Assembly (NCBI GenBank): GCA_022695795.1
Contig: MU404066.1
Coordinates: 541,814 to 605,813, forward strand
DNA from: Biscogniauxia marginata
Lineage: Eukaryota > Ascomycota > Sordariomycetes > Xylariales > Xylariaceae
Length of the DNA: 64,000 bases
Direction: 5' to 3'
The notes beneath the pieces were generated by a model. That model searched no databases. It saw only the letters and a program-made list of their open reading frames with translations, and was not told the DNA's origin. Position numbers and translations under genes: made by a program. This document shows positions 10,397 through 21,873 of the stretch, piece after piece (positions within the stretch are counted from its first letter, which is position 1; the number at the start of each line of letters is the position of its first letter).

Positions 10397-11451
10397 CTAA
10401 TACCCAGTGTCATATGAGCTATGCGTAGGCACAGCTTGCGGCGCGTACCCCCTGACGTGAGTCTGCATGGCTGTTTGTTGCTGCGCCTGGTGTTGAATGA
10501 CCAGGTCAGAGAACCAGGGATGTTGTAAGGCATCATGAGCACTGATTCGGTGTTCTGGACGGAGGACGAGCATCCTTTGCAAGAGGTCGATACCGAGCTG
10601 GTCGATCTGGGGTAAAATGACCCTTAGATCCTGTGTGGCATACATCTGGAAGTTAGGCTTGTATTCGGGGAACTGTGTGATACCAGGCCATGTCCGTTCG
10701 GTCGGTGTGCCCATTATTCTGAAAATGCGGACAATCTGGTCCTCATTTGTCGTGCCCGGGAACAGAGGTCGACCAGTGTACATCTCGGCCATAATACAGC
10801 CAGCCGACCAGATGTCAATGCTTGTGTTGTATGTCCTGCTGCCCAACAGGACATCAGGGGCGCGGTACCACAGGGTGACTACCTCGTTGGAGAAGGTATT
10901 GACGGGGATACCAAAGGCTCGAGCCAACCCGAAATCTCCGAGCTTGAGTGCGCCCTTCCCATTGATCAGGAGGTTCTGCGGCTTCAGGTCTCGGTGTAAA
11001 ACACGATTCTGATGACAGAAGTCAATACCCTTCAACAGCTGGTACATAAAAGACTTGATAGTTAATGGCTTCAAGGCGCCTCTGTCGCCGTGGGTGTCCA
11101 TGTATTTCTTGAGGTCCCCGTCCATGAACTCGAAGACAAGCATGAGCTTGTTCTCAGTGTGGATGACATCATGAAGCGCAACGATATTCTCATGCTTCAG
11201 CTCCTTCATCAACGAGATCTCGCGGATGGCCGTCGACGGGGTGCCTTCTTCGGAATCGAGGTGGATTTCCTTGAGGGCTACTAGTTCGCCGGTCTGGCGG
11301 TTCCGTCCTTTGAAGACCTATGGTTCCCAGAGATGTTAGAATATATTAGACCTAGGAAAAACACTGTTCATGGAGCACGCACGGTGGCATAGGTACCCTC
11401 GCCTAGCTTCTCGAGCTGTTGGAAGGAGCTTGGATGTCTCTTTGGGTCCAT
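10397..11451 (-). CDS. PHO85: cyclin-dependent protein kinase, PHO85 type
   Basis: Two exons, 11451-11383 and 11317-10397 (minus strand), 329 aa, 65-nt intron. A complete CDK: glycine loop [14 protein letters not shown] at residues 16-29, catalytic Lys in ALKEI, cyclin-binding helix PSTAIRE, catalytic loop [26 protein letters not shown], and [10 protein letters not shown]. The Ser-containing [20 protein letters not shown] activation segment, in place of a CDK1-type Thr, is typical of Pho85/PHOA kinases and CDK5. By family, it acts with Pcl/Pho80-type cyclins in phosphate sensing, glycogen metabolism, morphogenesis and cell-cycle control. The short C-terminal tail ([20 protein letters not shown]) is Gln-rich. 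The start [19 protein letters not shown] matches the family's length and is the only ATG that keeps the glycine loop. Confidence 0.93.
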
Positions 11452-12286
11452 CTTGGCGCAGATGCTGTGATGACTTGGTGAAGCAACAAACGTACTTTCG
11501 GTGATGCCGACTTAACTTGGGACCCGGGCGATTGTTTGGGCGTGGAAGGTCGTGATGAAGCAACGGGGGCAGCGCAGGGCGGCTATTAAGTATTAGGAGG
11601 CGAAAATACGGCAAGGCAAGGCACAAGATGAGGTGGCGTGATACAAGCGACTCCCCACAGAAGCGCCGCGGTAAGGAAAGATGGAGGACGTCGACCTTTG
11701 AGGCTTATGCTTATAGCGCTCGAGGGGCGGTTAACTAGAGGTCGCGATAGTATTTTGTTGGACGATGATGGTGCTAGGTACAGGACAACGCTGGGGAGGG
11801 GCAGAACGAAGACTACCTCTGGCATCGAATGTCAATCGTTAAACGCTTATGCAAATAACGAGGTGCTTTCGCAACCTAGTACCTAACGGCACACGGAAGT
11901 ATGTATGTACATACATTACCTAAGGTACCTAGGTACCCAGGTAGGTACGTACCTCTCCCCGCCCTCCTTATCAGTTGAATCAATACCTAGTGGACCTCCC
12001 CTGGCCGAATCATAAGTACCGCCTGCCTGCATCATTTCCTACATCGCAACATCGAAAGTATACGAATCGAGTGCATTACCCGGGAAGTTACTAGAAAGCT
12101 ATCACTGACTCCTGGTTCATCAAGCTTAGGCAAGACGCAAGGGTACTACTACTAACTTACCAATCCACGAGAGAGGTCTCGTGATATACGGAATAGACTG
12201 TTACAACAACATCAAGAATGCTGAATCCCTCCATGGCCCGGTGCCAGCATATTCAACTGAATATCTGACTTGATGCAAGGTTTTCT
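11452..12286. other. intergenic region upstream of PHO85
   Basis: Promoter side of the kinase and 3' side of the transporter. A dense GGTA/TACC tract lies at about 11900-11955 (CCTAAGGTACCTAGGTACCC and similar). No supported coding sequence. Confidence 0.5.
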
Positions 12287-14042
12287 CTAGTAGCTATATC
12301 TAAATGCTCGATCTTCTTTATCTGTCATATCCAAGACAGGTGCGCCGTTCTTATCCATTTGTACTTCGTCCATGCGGCCTTCGACCTCGCCGTCGCTATC
12401 TCGATCGCCGTTGTCTTTCTGGCAGATAACCCAGTATGCCACGACGACTATGATCAGAAGTATCCATGTCGCAATCGCTGTGACGACGCCCTCGAAGTAT
12501 CTCGGTGAATGTGTCCAGAGCTGCGGAGACCCGATACACCCGGCGCAATATCCGATAAAAAACATCGCATTGACGATGGAACGCTTGGTGTTTCCTTTTG
12601 TGTTGGATGCTGATAGCGAAAGCAAGATGGACATGACTGATGTGATGCAAGATGCAAGCCATGAGGCCACTATCATGCCCCAGCCAGCCGCCACCTCCAG
12701 CTTCAGAAGCAGTACATTACCGACTAACGGTGGGATTATGAGGGCTAATACCACAACCGATCGTCGGTGTGGGAAGACTGCGCAACCCAACACACCAATC
12801 CAGATGAGAAGCACCTGTACGGCACCCGATGGGGCCGTGTATAGCAGAGTTTGGTACCTGTCATAGCCGAGAGACTTGATCACCAGAGACGCAAACGTCA
12901 ATACCGGTGACTGCATGGTGATAAGCACGCCGAAGGCAAAGATACACCATGCCTTAGGGTCCGTCAAGGCCTCACGCAACTGGCCTGTCGAGAAATTCGT
13001 TTTATCACCTCCTTCGCGGTCCTCGATCATTCGTCGGGTGATGATGCCCTTTTCTCTCGCGTTGAGGAACCAGGCATCCCTCGGGCCATCTGGCATGAGA
13101 GAATAGAAAGCAAGACCGGCTGCCGAGGTCAGAGCCCCTGCGACGAGAAACAATACCCGCCATGGCGCGAGGGCGAGCGATGCGTTCTTGCCGATCCCGT
13201 ACATGAGAAGTGCGCCGACGACCTGGGCAAAGCCGTTCATTGTAACCCATAGCCTGGTAATCAACCTCAGATTAGAGTGGAATTCGACGTAGTTGGTTGG
13301 GTATTAGTACTTACGCAGTGCGTAAGGCATGTTCATCTTTACGATGCCAGATACTAGTCATTGTGACAAAGGCTGGCGATACTGCTCCCTCGGCAAACCC
13401 AAGAAGAAACCGGACAGCTGCGAAGCCAGCAAAATCATGTGGTGCAGCCAAACACATGCAAATGACGCCCCAGATAAACCTATTTAACAGTAAGAATAAT
13501 CTCGACGCCAGGCGGTCTTTATGAGAAAGGCAAGGCCTTACACAGTACCGCCCACAAACTTAGCCAAGTTCAATCTACTCATGAGGTAGATGAACGGATA
13601 CTCCGCAACAAGTTGTCCTAATTAAACATTAGCCTAGGTATGCTCTGATACTTGTCCCTCTGCACGACTTATACGACATGTAGAAGAACATACATACCAA
13701 TGTAGAAAATAGATGAGCACCAAGAGTACTGCTCATTTGTCATGTTTAAATCAGTGATAAGACCGAAGACACTCGCATAGCTCAGGCTCTGCTTGTCTAG
13801 GTATTGCAAGAAAAATACCAAGCACATCTGCCAGGAGAATGAGTACACAGTACTAGCAACAACGACGCACGCGAGCAACGCACCATCGGGAGTATCGTGT
13901 AGTCGATTTTTCTTAGCAATGCACGCTCCTCTGACAAAGTTATGGGATCGCCCAGCATGGCAACATGCCCCGGCTGGAAGTCATTGCATGCCGATTGCGA
14001 ACCACGTGTCTTCAGTGAATATTTCTCAGTCGATATCGCCAT
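12287..14042 (-). CDS. MFS transporter, DAL5-like anion:cation symporter family
   Basis: Five exons on the minus strand: 14042-13884, 13827-13698, 13617-13542, 13479-13315, 13253-12287; 498 aa, with all phases consistent. The N-terminus is cytosolic (about 50 aa, with RKIDYTILPM leading into helix 1). Family marks are LQYLDKQSLSYASVFG, MTNEQYSW, FLLGFAEGAVSPAF, LRTALWVTMNGFAQ and GALLMYGIGK. About 12 hydrophobic segments are visible, with a central polar loop (TNFSTGQLREALTDPKAW) and an acidic Asp/Glu-rich tail. The DAL5-like family imports organic acids, vitamins, allantoate or dipeptides; the substrate cannot be read here. It is divergent from a metal-dependent amidohydrolase, which suggests import of an amide-type compound that the enzyme hydrolyses. 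Start ATG 14042 gives the expected N-terminal length. Confidence 0.88.
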
Positions 14043-14418
14043 AACTTGGAAGTGAAGTCTGGTTCTCAAGTCGGGACTGTAAATAATCAGAATGATATAA
14101 ACTAGGCCAATGTGCTTAAACGTGCTACAGCTACATATAAAACCCCCCCAGCGAGATATTGCAGAGATACTGATAATGGAAGTCTCTAATAAGCTTAGAA
14201 CACGTTGAGGTTATCATAACATGACCTCGGGCGCCCAGTTGCCGGTCGTTGATACCCCGAAGTGGCTGATTCCGGTAACTTAGAGATCGGGACTGATCCG
14301 ATCGATGATAGGAGTCCTTGTTCCCCGCGGCAAACCATCACTGGAGAATATCGATTCTTTTCAGAATCATTGGCGAGCCTATCCTAGAAATATATCCTGC
14401 AATATCGTCACCGAAGCA
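14043..14418. promoter_or_regulatory. divergent promoter region, transporter / amidohydrolase
   Basis: 376 bp between the two likely starts. The plus strand has CATATAAAAC at 14134-14143, a good TATA box for the amidohydrolase. Between that and the likely start are short upstream ORFs at 14176-14208 and 14221-14283, and an in-frame ATG at 14305 that could extend the protein by 38 residues. Confidence 0.5.
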
Positions 14419-15744
14419 ATGGTGAGCACGAACGAGATACGGCCTTGGACCCAGCCGCCTCCACGATCGTACGTTTTCACGAACGCTAATGTAGTCGATG
14501 TCGCGGCTGGCAACGTTCGGGGAAACTCGACAGTGAGTATTCAGAATGGCCGGATCACGTCTATCACGAGCGACATTCCTGTAGAGACGGGCGATGTTAC
14601 GATTATTAATCTACAAGGACGATATCTCACGCCCGGCCTGATTGATTGCCACGTGCATCTAGTCGCTGTCCCGGGCTCGGGCGACCTTGGCGCGGCTTTC
14701 GGCAACCCGAACGATGTCTCGGTGCTCCGGCAGCCGTACGTATGCGCGCAAATGCTTCATCGGGGCTTTACGACCGTACGCGACTGTGGTGGGGCGACGT
14801 TAGCACTCAAGTCTGCTGTCGCAGAGGGTGTCTTTCCCGGGCCTCGCATATTCATTGCGGGTCGCGCGCTCTCGCAGACAGGCGGACACGGCGACCACCG
14901 AGCTCCGTATGACCGCTCGCAATCCCTCTGTTGCGGCGACGTTGCCGAAGGGCTCCTGGGTAGGCTGTGCGACGGACCGGCAGAGTGTATGCGGGCGGCG
15001 CGCGACGAGCTCCGATGCGGTGTCGATTTCATCAAGATCATGGGGTCAGGGGGGGTATCGTCGCCGACAGATCGCATCGAGCAGCTGCAGTTCACGGGCG
15101 AGGAGATCAGGGCCATTGTCGAGTGCGCGAAGAATGCCAAGTCCTGGGTCACGGCCCACGCCTACACGGCCGAGGCGATCCGGCACTGTGTAGAAAATGG
15201 CGTCCGCGGCATCGAGCACGGCAATTTCATCGACGCTGAGACGGCGAGTCTGTGCGCTGAGAAGGGGGTCTTCCTGACGCCGACGCTCGTTACGTATGCC
15301 ACTATGGCAGACGGGAAATGGGACGGTTTCCTACCAGCTGATCTGGCGGCCAAGAACGAAACGGTGCTCGCCGCCGGCCTCGAGGGCCTCAAGATCGCAG
15401 CGGAAGCGGGCGTCACGCTGTGCTACGGAACCGACCTGCTTGGTCCGCTTGGTGCTGCACAGCTAGGCGAGTTTGCGCTGCGAGCACGCGTGCTGAGCCC
15501 GCTCGAGATCTTACAGAGCGCGACGGTGAACGCGGCCAGGCTGCTGCGCGTGGAGGACTCGTTGGGCCAGGTGAAGGAAGGGTTCGAGGCTGATCTGTTG
15601 GTCGTCGCGAGCAACCCACTTCAGGATGTCACCGTTTTCGATAAGCCGGAACAGAGCGTGCTCGGCATCATAAAGCAGGGGCGGATATACAAAAGTCGTT
15701 GGGACCCCCTTGTCGAGGATGTCCGCTCGCAGCCCGTCGTCTGA
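14419..15744 (+). CDS. metal-dependent amidohydrolase (imidazolonepropionase/prolidase-like)
   Basis: Single exon, 441 aa from ATG 14419; an in-frame ATG at 14305 would give 479 aa. I prefer 14419 because family similarity begins at RSYVFTNANVVD and the extra residues look like leader. Binuclear metal site residues of the amidohydrolase superfamily are all present: DCHVHL, the carbamylated Lys in DFIKIMGSGG, VTAHAYT, GIEHGNF and the Asp in CYGTDLLG. Also typical are LTPGLIDCH, RGFTTVRDCGG and the C-terminal GQVKEGFEADLLVV. The family includes Xaa-Pro dipeptidases, imidazolonepropionase-like enzymes and the fungal mycotoxin hydrolase ochratoxinase. The substrate is unknown here. No signal peptide is evident, so it is probably intracellular. 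It is divergent from a DAL5-like transporter. Confidence 0.9.
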   Translation: MVSTNEIRPWTQPPPRSYVFTNANVVDVAAGNVRGNSTVSIQNGRITSITSDIPVETGDVTIINLQGRYLTPGLIDCHVHLVAVPGSGDLGAAFGNPNDVSVLRQPYVCAQMLHRGFTTVRDCGGATLALKSAVAEGVFPGPRIFIAGRALSQTGGHGDHRAPYDRSQSLCCGDVAEGLLGRLCDGPAECMRAARDELRCGVDFIKIMGSGGVSSPTDRIEQLQFTGEEIRAIVECAKNAKSWVTAHAYTAEAIRHCVENGVRGIEHGNFIDAETASLCAEKGVFLTPTLVTYATMADGKWDGFLPADLAAKNETVLAAGLEGLKIAAEAGVTLCYGTDLLGPLGAAQLGEFALRARVLSPLEILQSATVNAARLLRVEDSLGQVKEGFEADLLVVASNPLQDVTVFDKPEQSVLGIIKQGRIYKSRWDPLVEDVRSQPVV

Positions 15745-16519
15745 TCTAAAGCTCCATTACATGTGTGTATCGTTCGAGAGAAAGTCAACGTGCACATCCC
15801 TCCGTATATACTTCTTTCGGAAATGTGTTTACTGGCTCCTCGGGTAAAAGAAAGACTGCATAAGAAGGTAGACAGGGGGAAACAAAAATAATATGTAGGT
15901 ATGTAGGTTAGTATGTAATGGTCTTTCACTTACCGCCTCGCCATTTTAGATCCCCCAGTATATATCCAAATGTATTGTGTTTCAATCTTACGACATTGAA
16001 GAATGATGAACTGGGCACATCATTTACATCGAATGGCTTAGTTCTTCTATCGCCTTACATCCAGTGACTAGCAGCAAAACACTAAATGATTCGAGACCTT
16101 GTGAAGTAATTGAACCTACCTAATGTACTGTATATAATAACAGCCAGTATAAATACCTACCTACCTAGGTAGATACCTATAGCACGCTAAGAAATGCTAG
16201 CGCTAAAACAACGGTATATGTTCCGTAGTACTAGCGTCCTGTAACCCCAAACGGAAATAGTCTACCCCGCTGGCTCCATTGTATGTGGGCTCACCCCGTC
16301 TCAACTAACCTCACGACTACCTGCTCCGTACACCTACACTACCTCTTATTAGTCTACGTACTACAATAGCACTCAACATCAGGACATTTCCGCGACAGTC
16401 AACCATCCCCCCCAACCAGACAGGCCGTTTCCCTTCCTTCTACTTATAATAATACATGGAACAACATGCGAACGACTCTATTATCAAGTGAGCTGCCGAT
16501 GTGATACACCCCCCTCAAG
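15745..16519. other. intergenic region
   Basis: 3' flank of the amidohydrolase and promoter of the septin-like gene, with ATACCTACCTACCTAGG-type words at about 16150-16185. No supported coding sequence. Confidence 0.5.
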
Positions 16520-18750
16520 ATGCGACCTCTTCCGGGCAACGACGCTTGGATTGGACGTCAGCGCCCCGCCGGCTATGATTCCGCTACTCTGCGAGCCTCC
16601 GCCTCCAACAACCACATGTCGTTCTTCCTTGCCGACGAATCGGCCATCGATTCGCACCTCGAGCACACCACTGCGCCTGCCCATCACAGAGATGCTCGGA
16701 AGCTTGCCGACGCTGCCCACGTCTTGTCCTCCTCTTCCCGCAGGGACGATAGGGATCACGCGTCGAGACAGCCTGAGCGGGACTATGCGTCTTCGTATTC
16801 GCCATCGTCGAGGGCTTCCAACCTGACCTACAGCCCGGCATCGCTGAGGTCCCAGACTCAGCCGCCCGGATCGCGACCGATAACACCCATAATGCTCGGT
16901 CCTTCTTGCTCCGTGTCCGCCATGAGTAGCCCGTCTTCTAGGAGAAACTCTCTTGGCGGCTCCATTTCGGAGCATGCCGTGACTTTTGAAGAGGACGATG
17001 AACCGCTCGGCAACGAGACCTCGGGCATGCTACACAGCGGCGCCGCTCCTCAGCTTGTTATGCCTAGCATCAAGATGCCAAGCCGACGCCCCTTTACCGA
17101 GTCGGGTAAAAATATGGGTCGCCTCAAGGTGCTCTTGGCTGGCGATTCCGGTATGGTGCCCTCGCGAGTCTTTTGCTGTTATGTAGCCCCTTTAATCAAT
17201 AATCTCTAGGTGTTGGGAAAACTTCGCTGGTTAAGGCCATTGTCCAAATATGCGAGCACATCGTTCATGTCGACCCCATCTCCTCTCAAGTGGAGCCTAG
17301 TAAGGGGCCATCCAAATCGAAAGCGAACACGGACACTTTGAGAACAGGTTTGAATCCGACAGTTGGTATCACAGAAATATATGCCAGTACCAAACCTTAT
17401 CCCGAATGGTGGTCCGACCTAGACGAGTTCCGCGCTACCCAAAGACGAAAGAGCATGGGCGATAGCGTTTTGGAGCGTAACATCTGCTTCGTAGATACTC
17501 CGGGTTACGGCGGCGGCTCGTCAGTGAGTCCCCCCAATTTCTTTTCGCTAGAAGATATACTGATCGCTTTAGGCCATGGAAACTATTGCGCCCTGTGTTG
17601 AATATGTCGAGTCGCACTTAAGCAAAGTGTCCTCGGATGCCTTGAGCGATTCGGACATGATGAATATGTTAGGAGGCGACGGAGGCTGTCAAGTGGATGT
17701 TGTGTTCTACCTTATATCCAAGAGTACGTTGCCAGGCCTTGCCTTATTATAAAGGAATTGCTGCTAACCACCTCTCTAGGATTGAAGCCGGCCGATCTAG
17801 AGTATATCCGCCGACTTGTGCCATTGACTAACGTTATTCCTATTTTGTCCCAGGTAGACTCTTTGTCACCAGAACAGCTCGCAACTTGCAAACGTGAAGT
17901 TGCTGGCCAGCTTCGAGAAGCTAATATTCGACCTTTCAGTTTCACACCATCGTCTCCGCCGAGTTCTGTCGCATCTATGCCGGCCGTTCCCTACACGGCA
18001 TCTAGTGCAAATGTTTCTGACTATGACATAATGGATGCTAGCCTCCTTATGAGCCCCGATTATGTGCAGCCTATAATGACGACGGAGCTTGGGTTTCTCG
18101 TGGAAAATGTCTTTAGTCCCAATGGAGCATCCTGGTTGCGGCACTCGGCGGCCAAAAAGTATCTCTCGTGGAGAGATACAATCGTTTCACGGCCACGCCA
18201 TTTGTACGGGCCATTAACTGTCACCAGACCGGGATACTCGTTGGCACTGACTCGGTCATCGAGGATTTCCATGGGTCCGTTACCATCGCTAGCGCTTGCG
18301 CGCGTAGCTGAATCAGGGCGAGACAACACACCACCGCAACTTCATGTGGTCGACTGGGCCGCAGATCTTCAGCGCAGCCTCGCTAGTGAACGGTCACGAT
18401 ATGAATCTCTTGCTCGTGGTGAGCGTGCTGTCTGGCTTACGGAGAGGCTGAGTGAATGCTTGCGAGACGGTGCGCTCGTGGCCGTGAATGAATCAACGGA
18501 GACAACGGCTGGGTGTAGGAGGAGGGGTAATCAACACGGGCTTTCTGGGCGCACGAAAAAGCATCAGGATCCGCTAGGCCTGCTCCAGGTGACCGCGGAC
18601 CTGAAAGCGAAGGGTTGGATGGCGGTAGAGCTCCTGGGAAGCCTCGGTGTTATGGGAGGTCTAGCATTCTGTCTGTCGAGACTAGATTGGTGCATGGAGC
18701 CTGTTGAACTGGCAGAGGAGTGGGTCAAATTTTGGGGCATGGATATCTAA
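16520..18750 (+). CDS. septin-like GTPase with disordered N-terminus
   Basis: Exons 16520-17150, 17210-17523, 17573-17723, 17780-18750; 688 aa. Residues 1-200 are Ser/Arg/Pro-rich and probably disordered. A P-loop GTPase domain follows: G1 GDSGVGKTSLVKA (split by intron 1, near residue 208), a switch region with GLNPTVGITE, and G3 FVDTPGYGGGSS near residue 305. The position of the usual septin G4 (AKAD) reads SQVDSLSPEQL after NVIPIL, so base recognition may be altered. The arrangement, including VVFYLISKRLKPADLEYIRRL, matches septin-type G domains. The C-terminal half is long and lacks the usual septin coiled coil; a hydrophobic stretch GSLGVMGGLAFCLSRL lies near the end and may bind or span membrane. 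A divergent fungal septin-domain protein, not a core septin; role unknown. Confidence 0.85.
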
Positions 18751-19608
18751 AGGCGTTTATGATGATGATGATAATATATATATATGTGTGTGTGTGTGTG
18801 TATGTGGTAGGATGTGGCTAGAGGCTATACTCGTGAACCCACCTCGGTGTAGAAAAAACAAATGACAATCTCGCAATTCAGGTACAAGCAGGGACAGAAC
18901 GAGGATTGTACAGGCACGGACTAGATGGAAAGACGGTGCTATTTATCTGGCAATTTTTATCTCATGGGCATAAGTACATGTATACATACATACTTATAAG
19001 TTGGTTAGCAAGGCAAGTTGGGTATAAGTCTACCTACCTAGAGTGGGTCCCGTATGCAGACGCGAAGTACCTAGGTACCTGTGGCGTAATTGGTCACAAG
19101 TACCTAGGTATGCGCGAGGTGCGTGCTAGGTGCATACGTACATTAGGTAATGGATGTAGCTGAATAATAATTGGAGAAGTACATAATGTACGTACACTTA
19201 GCAATTCTGTTAATAGACTTAATTACGGTTGGTAGGCACGCGCGCTACTTTGGTTTTTTTCATCCGCCATCGCCTTTTTTTAATTCCTCCACTTCCCGTT
19301 GTCTCTTCGTTTGCATCATTCATTACTTGTTTTTTGTTTTCCTGCTTCTTACATCCTTCATCCGGTCCGTTCTGATGTTTTGCCGAGGACAGTCTATTTT
19401 TACTTAGTTTGTAATATTCTCTTATACCCCAAACTCCCACTACGCCGCGACCAATCGAGCCGACCTCGAGAAACGTATTCCCGCGCTGAGTGCACCAACG
19501 GCCTTCGATGTGTCAGGCCTAGAAGACATCCATCTCATCATCATCCTCTCCGTTTGACGTCGCGCAATTCCACCACCTTCGTTCGATCACTCCCCAGCCC
19601 GCACCGGA
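18751..19608. other. intergenic region with AT/GT repeat and GGTA words
   Basis: Contains an (AT)n(GT)n microsatellite at about 18773-18803 and a GGTA/TACC cluster at about 19030-19145 (GTACCTAGGTACCTGTGG). The last 100 bases are probably the PAP1 leader. No supported gene. Confidence 0.5.
18773..18803. repeat. (AT)n(GT)n microsatellite
   Basis: Alternating AT then GT dinucleotides just downstream of the septin-like gene, in its probable 3' flank. Confidence 0.9.
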
Positions 19609-21873
19609 ATGAACATGGCAAACATGGCAAGCACCGATAAGACATGGGGCATCACGCCGCCAATATCTTCTACGCTCCCCACGCCCGCCGAATCACATTC
19701 TACTAATCTGCTCTTAGAGGAGCTGAGGTATCAAAACACGTTCGAGTCTGCGTCCGAGACCAAGAAGAGGTGAGCCGACATCATCTCACTAAATGTGTGC
19801 ATGTTCCATGTGGCAGTCTTGACCAACCTTCACATTGCATAGAGAACGAGTCCTCGTCGACCTCGAACGCATCGCCGACGAATTCGTTAGACGAGTTGCC
19901 AGGGAGAAGGAGCCTCGCAATGAGGTCCTCATTCGAGATGCCCGTGGAGAGGTCTTTACGTATGGGAGTTACTGTCTGGGTGTATACGGTCCCGGTTCCG
20001 ATATCGATACCCTCGTTACCGCACCCCGATACGTCACTCGCGATGATTACTTCAAGCACTTTCCTGGCCTCTTGGAAGAGATGGCCCCGAAGGGTGCTAT
20101 CACGAGTCTCACGGCTGTAGAGGATGCCTTCGTGCCCATCATCAAGTTTGAATACTGGGGTATCAGTATTGATTTGATCTTCTCGCGGATCGCCACCCTA
20201 ACTCAGTTCCCACCCCACAAGCAGCTGAAGTTGACTAACAATGAATATTTGCGTGGCCTCGATGATCGCGAGCTGAGGTCTCTGAACGGAACACGCGTGA
20301 CAAACGAGATCCTCAACTTGGTACCCGAACAGAGCACATTCCGCCTGGCCCTGCGAGCCATCAAGCTGTGGGCCCAGCGCCGCGCTATATACGCCAATAT
20401 CATTGGTTTTCCTGGTGGTGTTGTATGGGCTATGCTGGTGGCGCGCGTTTGCCAGCTCTATCCGAAAGCCGCAAGTGCAACTATTGTTTGCAAGTTCTTT
20501 CAGATCATTAAAGGCTGGCCTTGGCCCATGCCCGTGCAGTTGAAACACATGGACGACGGGCCCTTGAACGTTCGTGTCTGGAACCCAAAGGTGCGAACTC
20601 TGCGACCAACAAGCTTCTCGGCCTGGACCACACTAACCACGATCATTGGCTGTAGATCTACAAAAGCGATAGTTTCCATCTGATGCCTGTCATCACCCCA
20701 GCTTACCCGCAGATGTGCGCAACATTTAACATCACTCACTCTACGAAGGCGATCATCCAACGCGAGCTCGAACGTGGTGCCAAGATCACCGAGAAGATCA
20801 GGACCTCAAAGCTTGCCTGGAAAGATCTATTTGGGAAGCATACCTTCTTTACTACAGACCACAAGTATTACCTAGCCGTCATTGCTACCAGTACGACTAA
20901 GGAGGCCCACAAGATCTGGTCTGGCTTCGTGGAGTCCAAGGTCCGTGTTCTGGTTGGTGAAGTGGAACGTCATGCATCGATAGCACTTGCCCGTCCTTTC
21001 AATAAAGGATATGAGCGACAACACCTAGTCAAGACCGACCAAGAGACCGAGGACGTTCAGAATGGAAGCTTAGCCTACGTTATCCAGGACGACGATGACA
21101 GCAAAGTCAAAGTTAAGGCCGAGGCCGAGGCTGACCAAGATATTAAAGTCGAGGTCAAGATAGAGAATGGTGAGCCGGCAGCCCCCATCAAAGCAGATCC
21201 TGAGGACCACAACATCAAAGAAGATCCCGAGGACTATAAGATCAAGCTGGAGGACATACCAACTCTAGGCACCAAGATATACACCACGACACATTACGTA
21301 GGCCTGGAGCTTACTGAAGGTAGGTGTAAAATTCCCTTCCACCTCCGTGGTAGAGTCCGCGAGTGGCCCTGGTGCCAGCGAAGCTTACGATGATATTCCT
21401 AACCTGAGCTCGATCATCTACTAGGTGCGAAAACTTTGGACTTATCCTATCAAGTCAACACATTCAAGACAATGTGTAGTGAATGGGACAAGTATGAGGC
21501 GGATTTGAATTTCTTGAGCATCCAGCATGTGAAGAAGTAAGTCAGTCGTGATGTGGTACATGGACGGGAGCTTAACATCGCTAGTACTAATCTGCCCGAC
21601 GACGTCTTCGAGCCTGGCGAGATTAAGCCAACGCGACCCCTTAGGAAGATGGTAACGAACGGTGCGACCGCGAGCGGCCAGAAGAAGCGCAGTGCTCCGA
21701 CCGAAGTATGTAGGATGAATGGCGAATTGCTGATATAAAGACTATCGCCAACACATTCAAAGGAAATCCCCCTCAACTATCTGGGTGTTTGCTAATTTGA
21801 ATTTTAGGGCAACGCTCCACCAGCGAAACGACCACAACCCTCTCTACAAACCTCCGCTGCTGCTGCTGGCTGA
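19609..21873 (+). CDS. PAP1: poly(A) polymerase
   Basis: Catalytic polymerase of the mRNA 3'-end processing complex, adding poly(A) tails in the nucleus. Exons 19609-19769, 19843-20590, 20656-21319, 21425-21536, 21585-21705, 21808-21873; 623 aa. The family core is complete: WGITPPIS start, ETKKRERVLVDLERI across intron 1, the nucleotidyltransferase signature FTYGSYCLGVYGPGSDIDT with the Asp pair near residue 107, FEYWGISIDLIF with the third Asp, LNGTRVTNEIL, IKLWAQRRAIY, GFPGGVVWAMLVAR, and the RNA-binding domain after HLMPVITPAYPQMCATFN. An acidic-basic repeat-like segment (KVKVKAEAEAD to KLEDIP) interrupts the C-terminal region and is probably a disordered insertion. The tiny last exon encodes GNAPPAKRPQ and a run of Ala. 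Introns are 48-105 nt. Confidence 0.96.

Noticed and set aside
17210..18750. Core septin (CDC3/10/11/12 type) assignment
   Set aside because: No standard G4 motif, no C-terminal coiled coil and an atypical long N-terminus.
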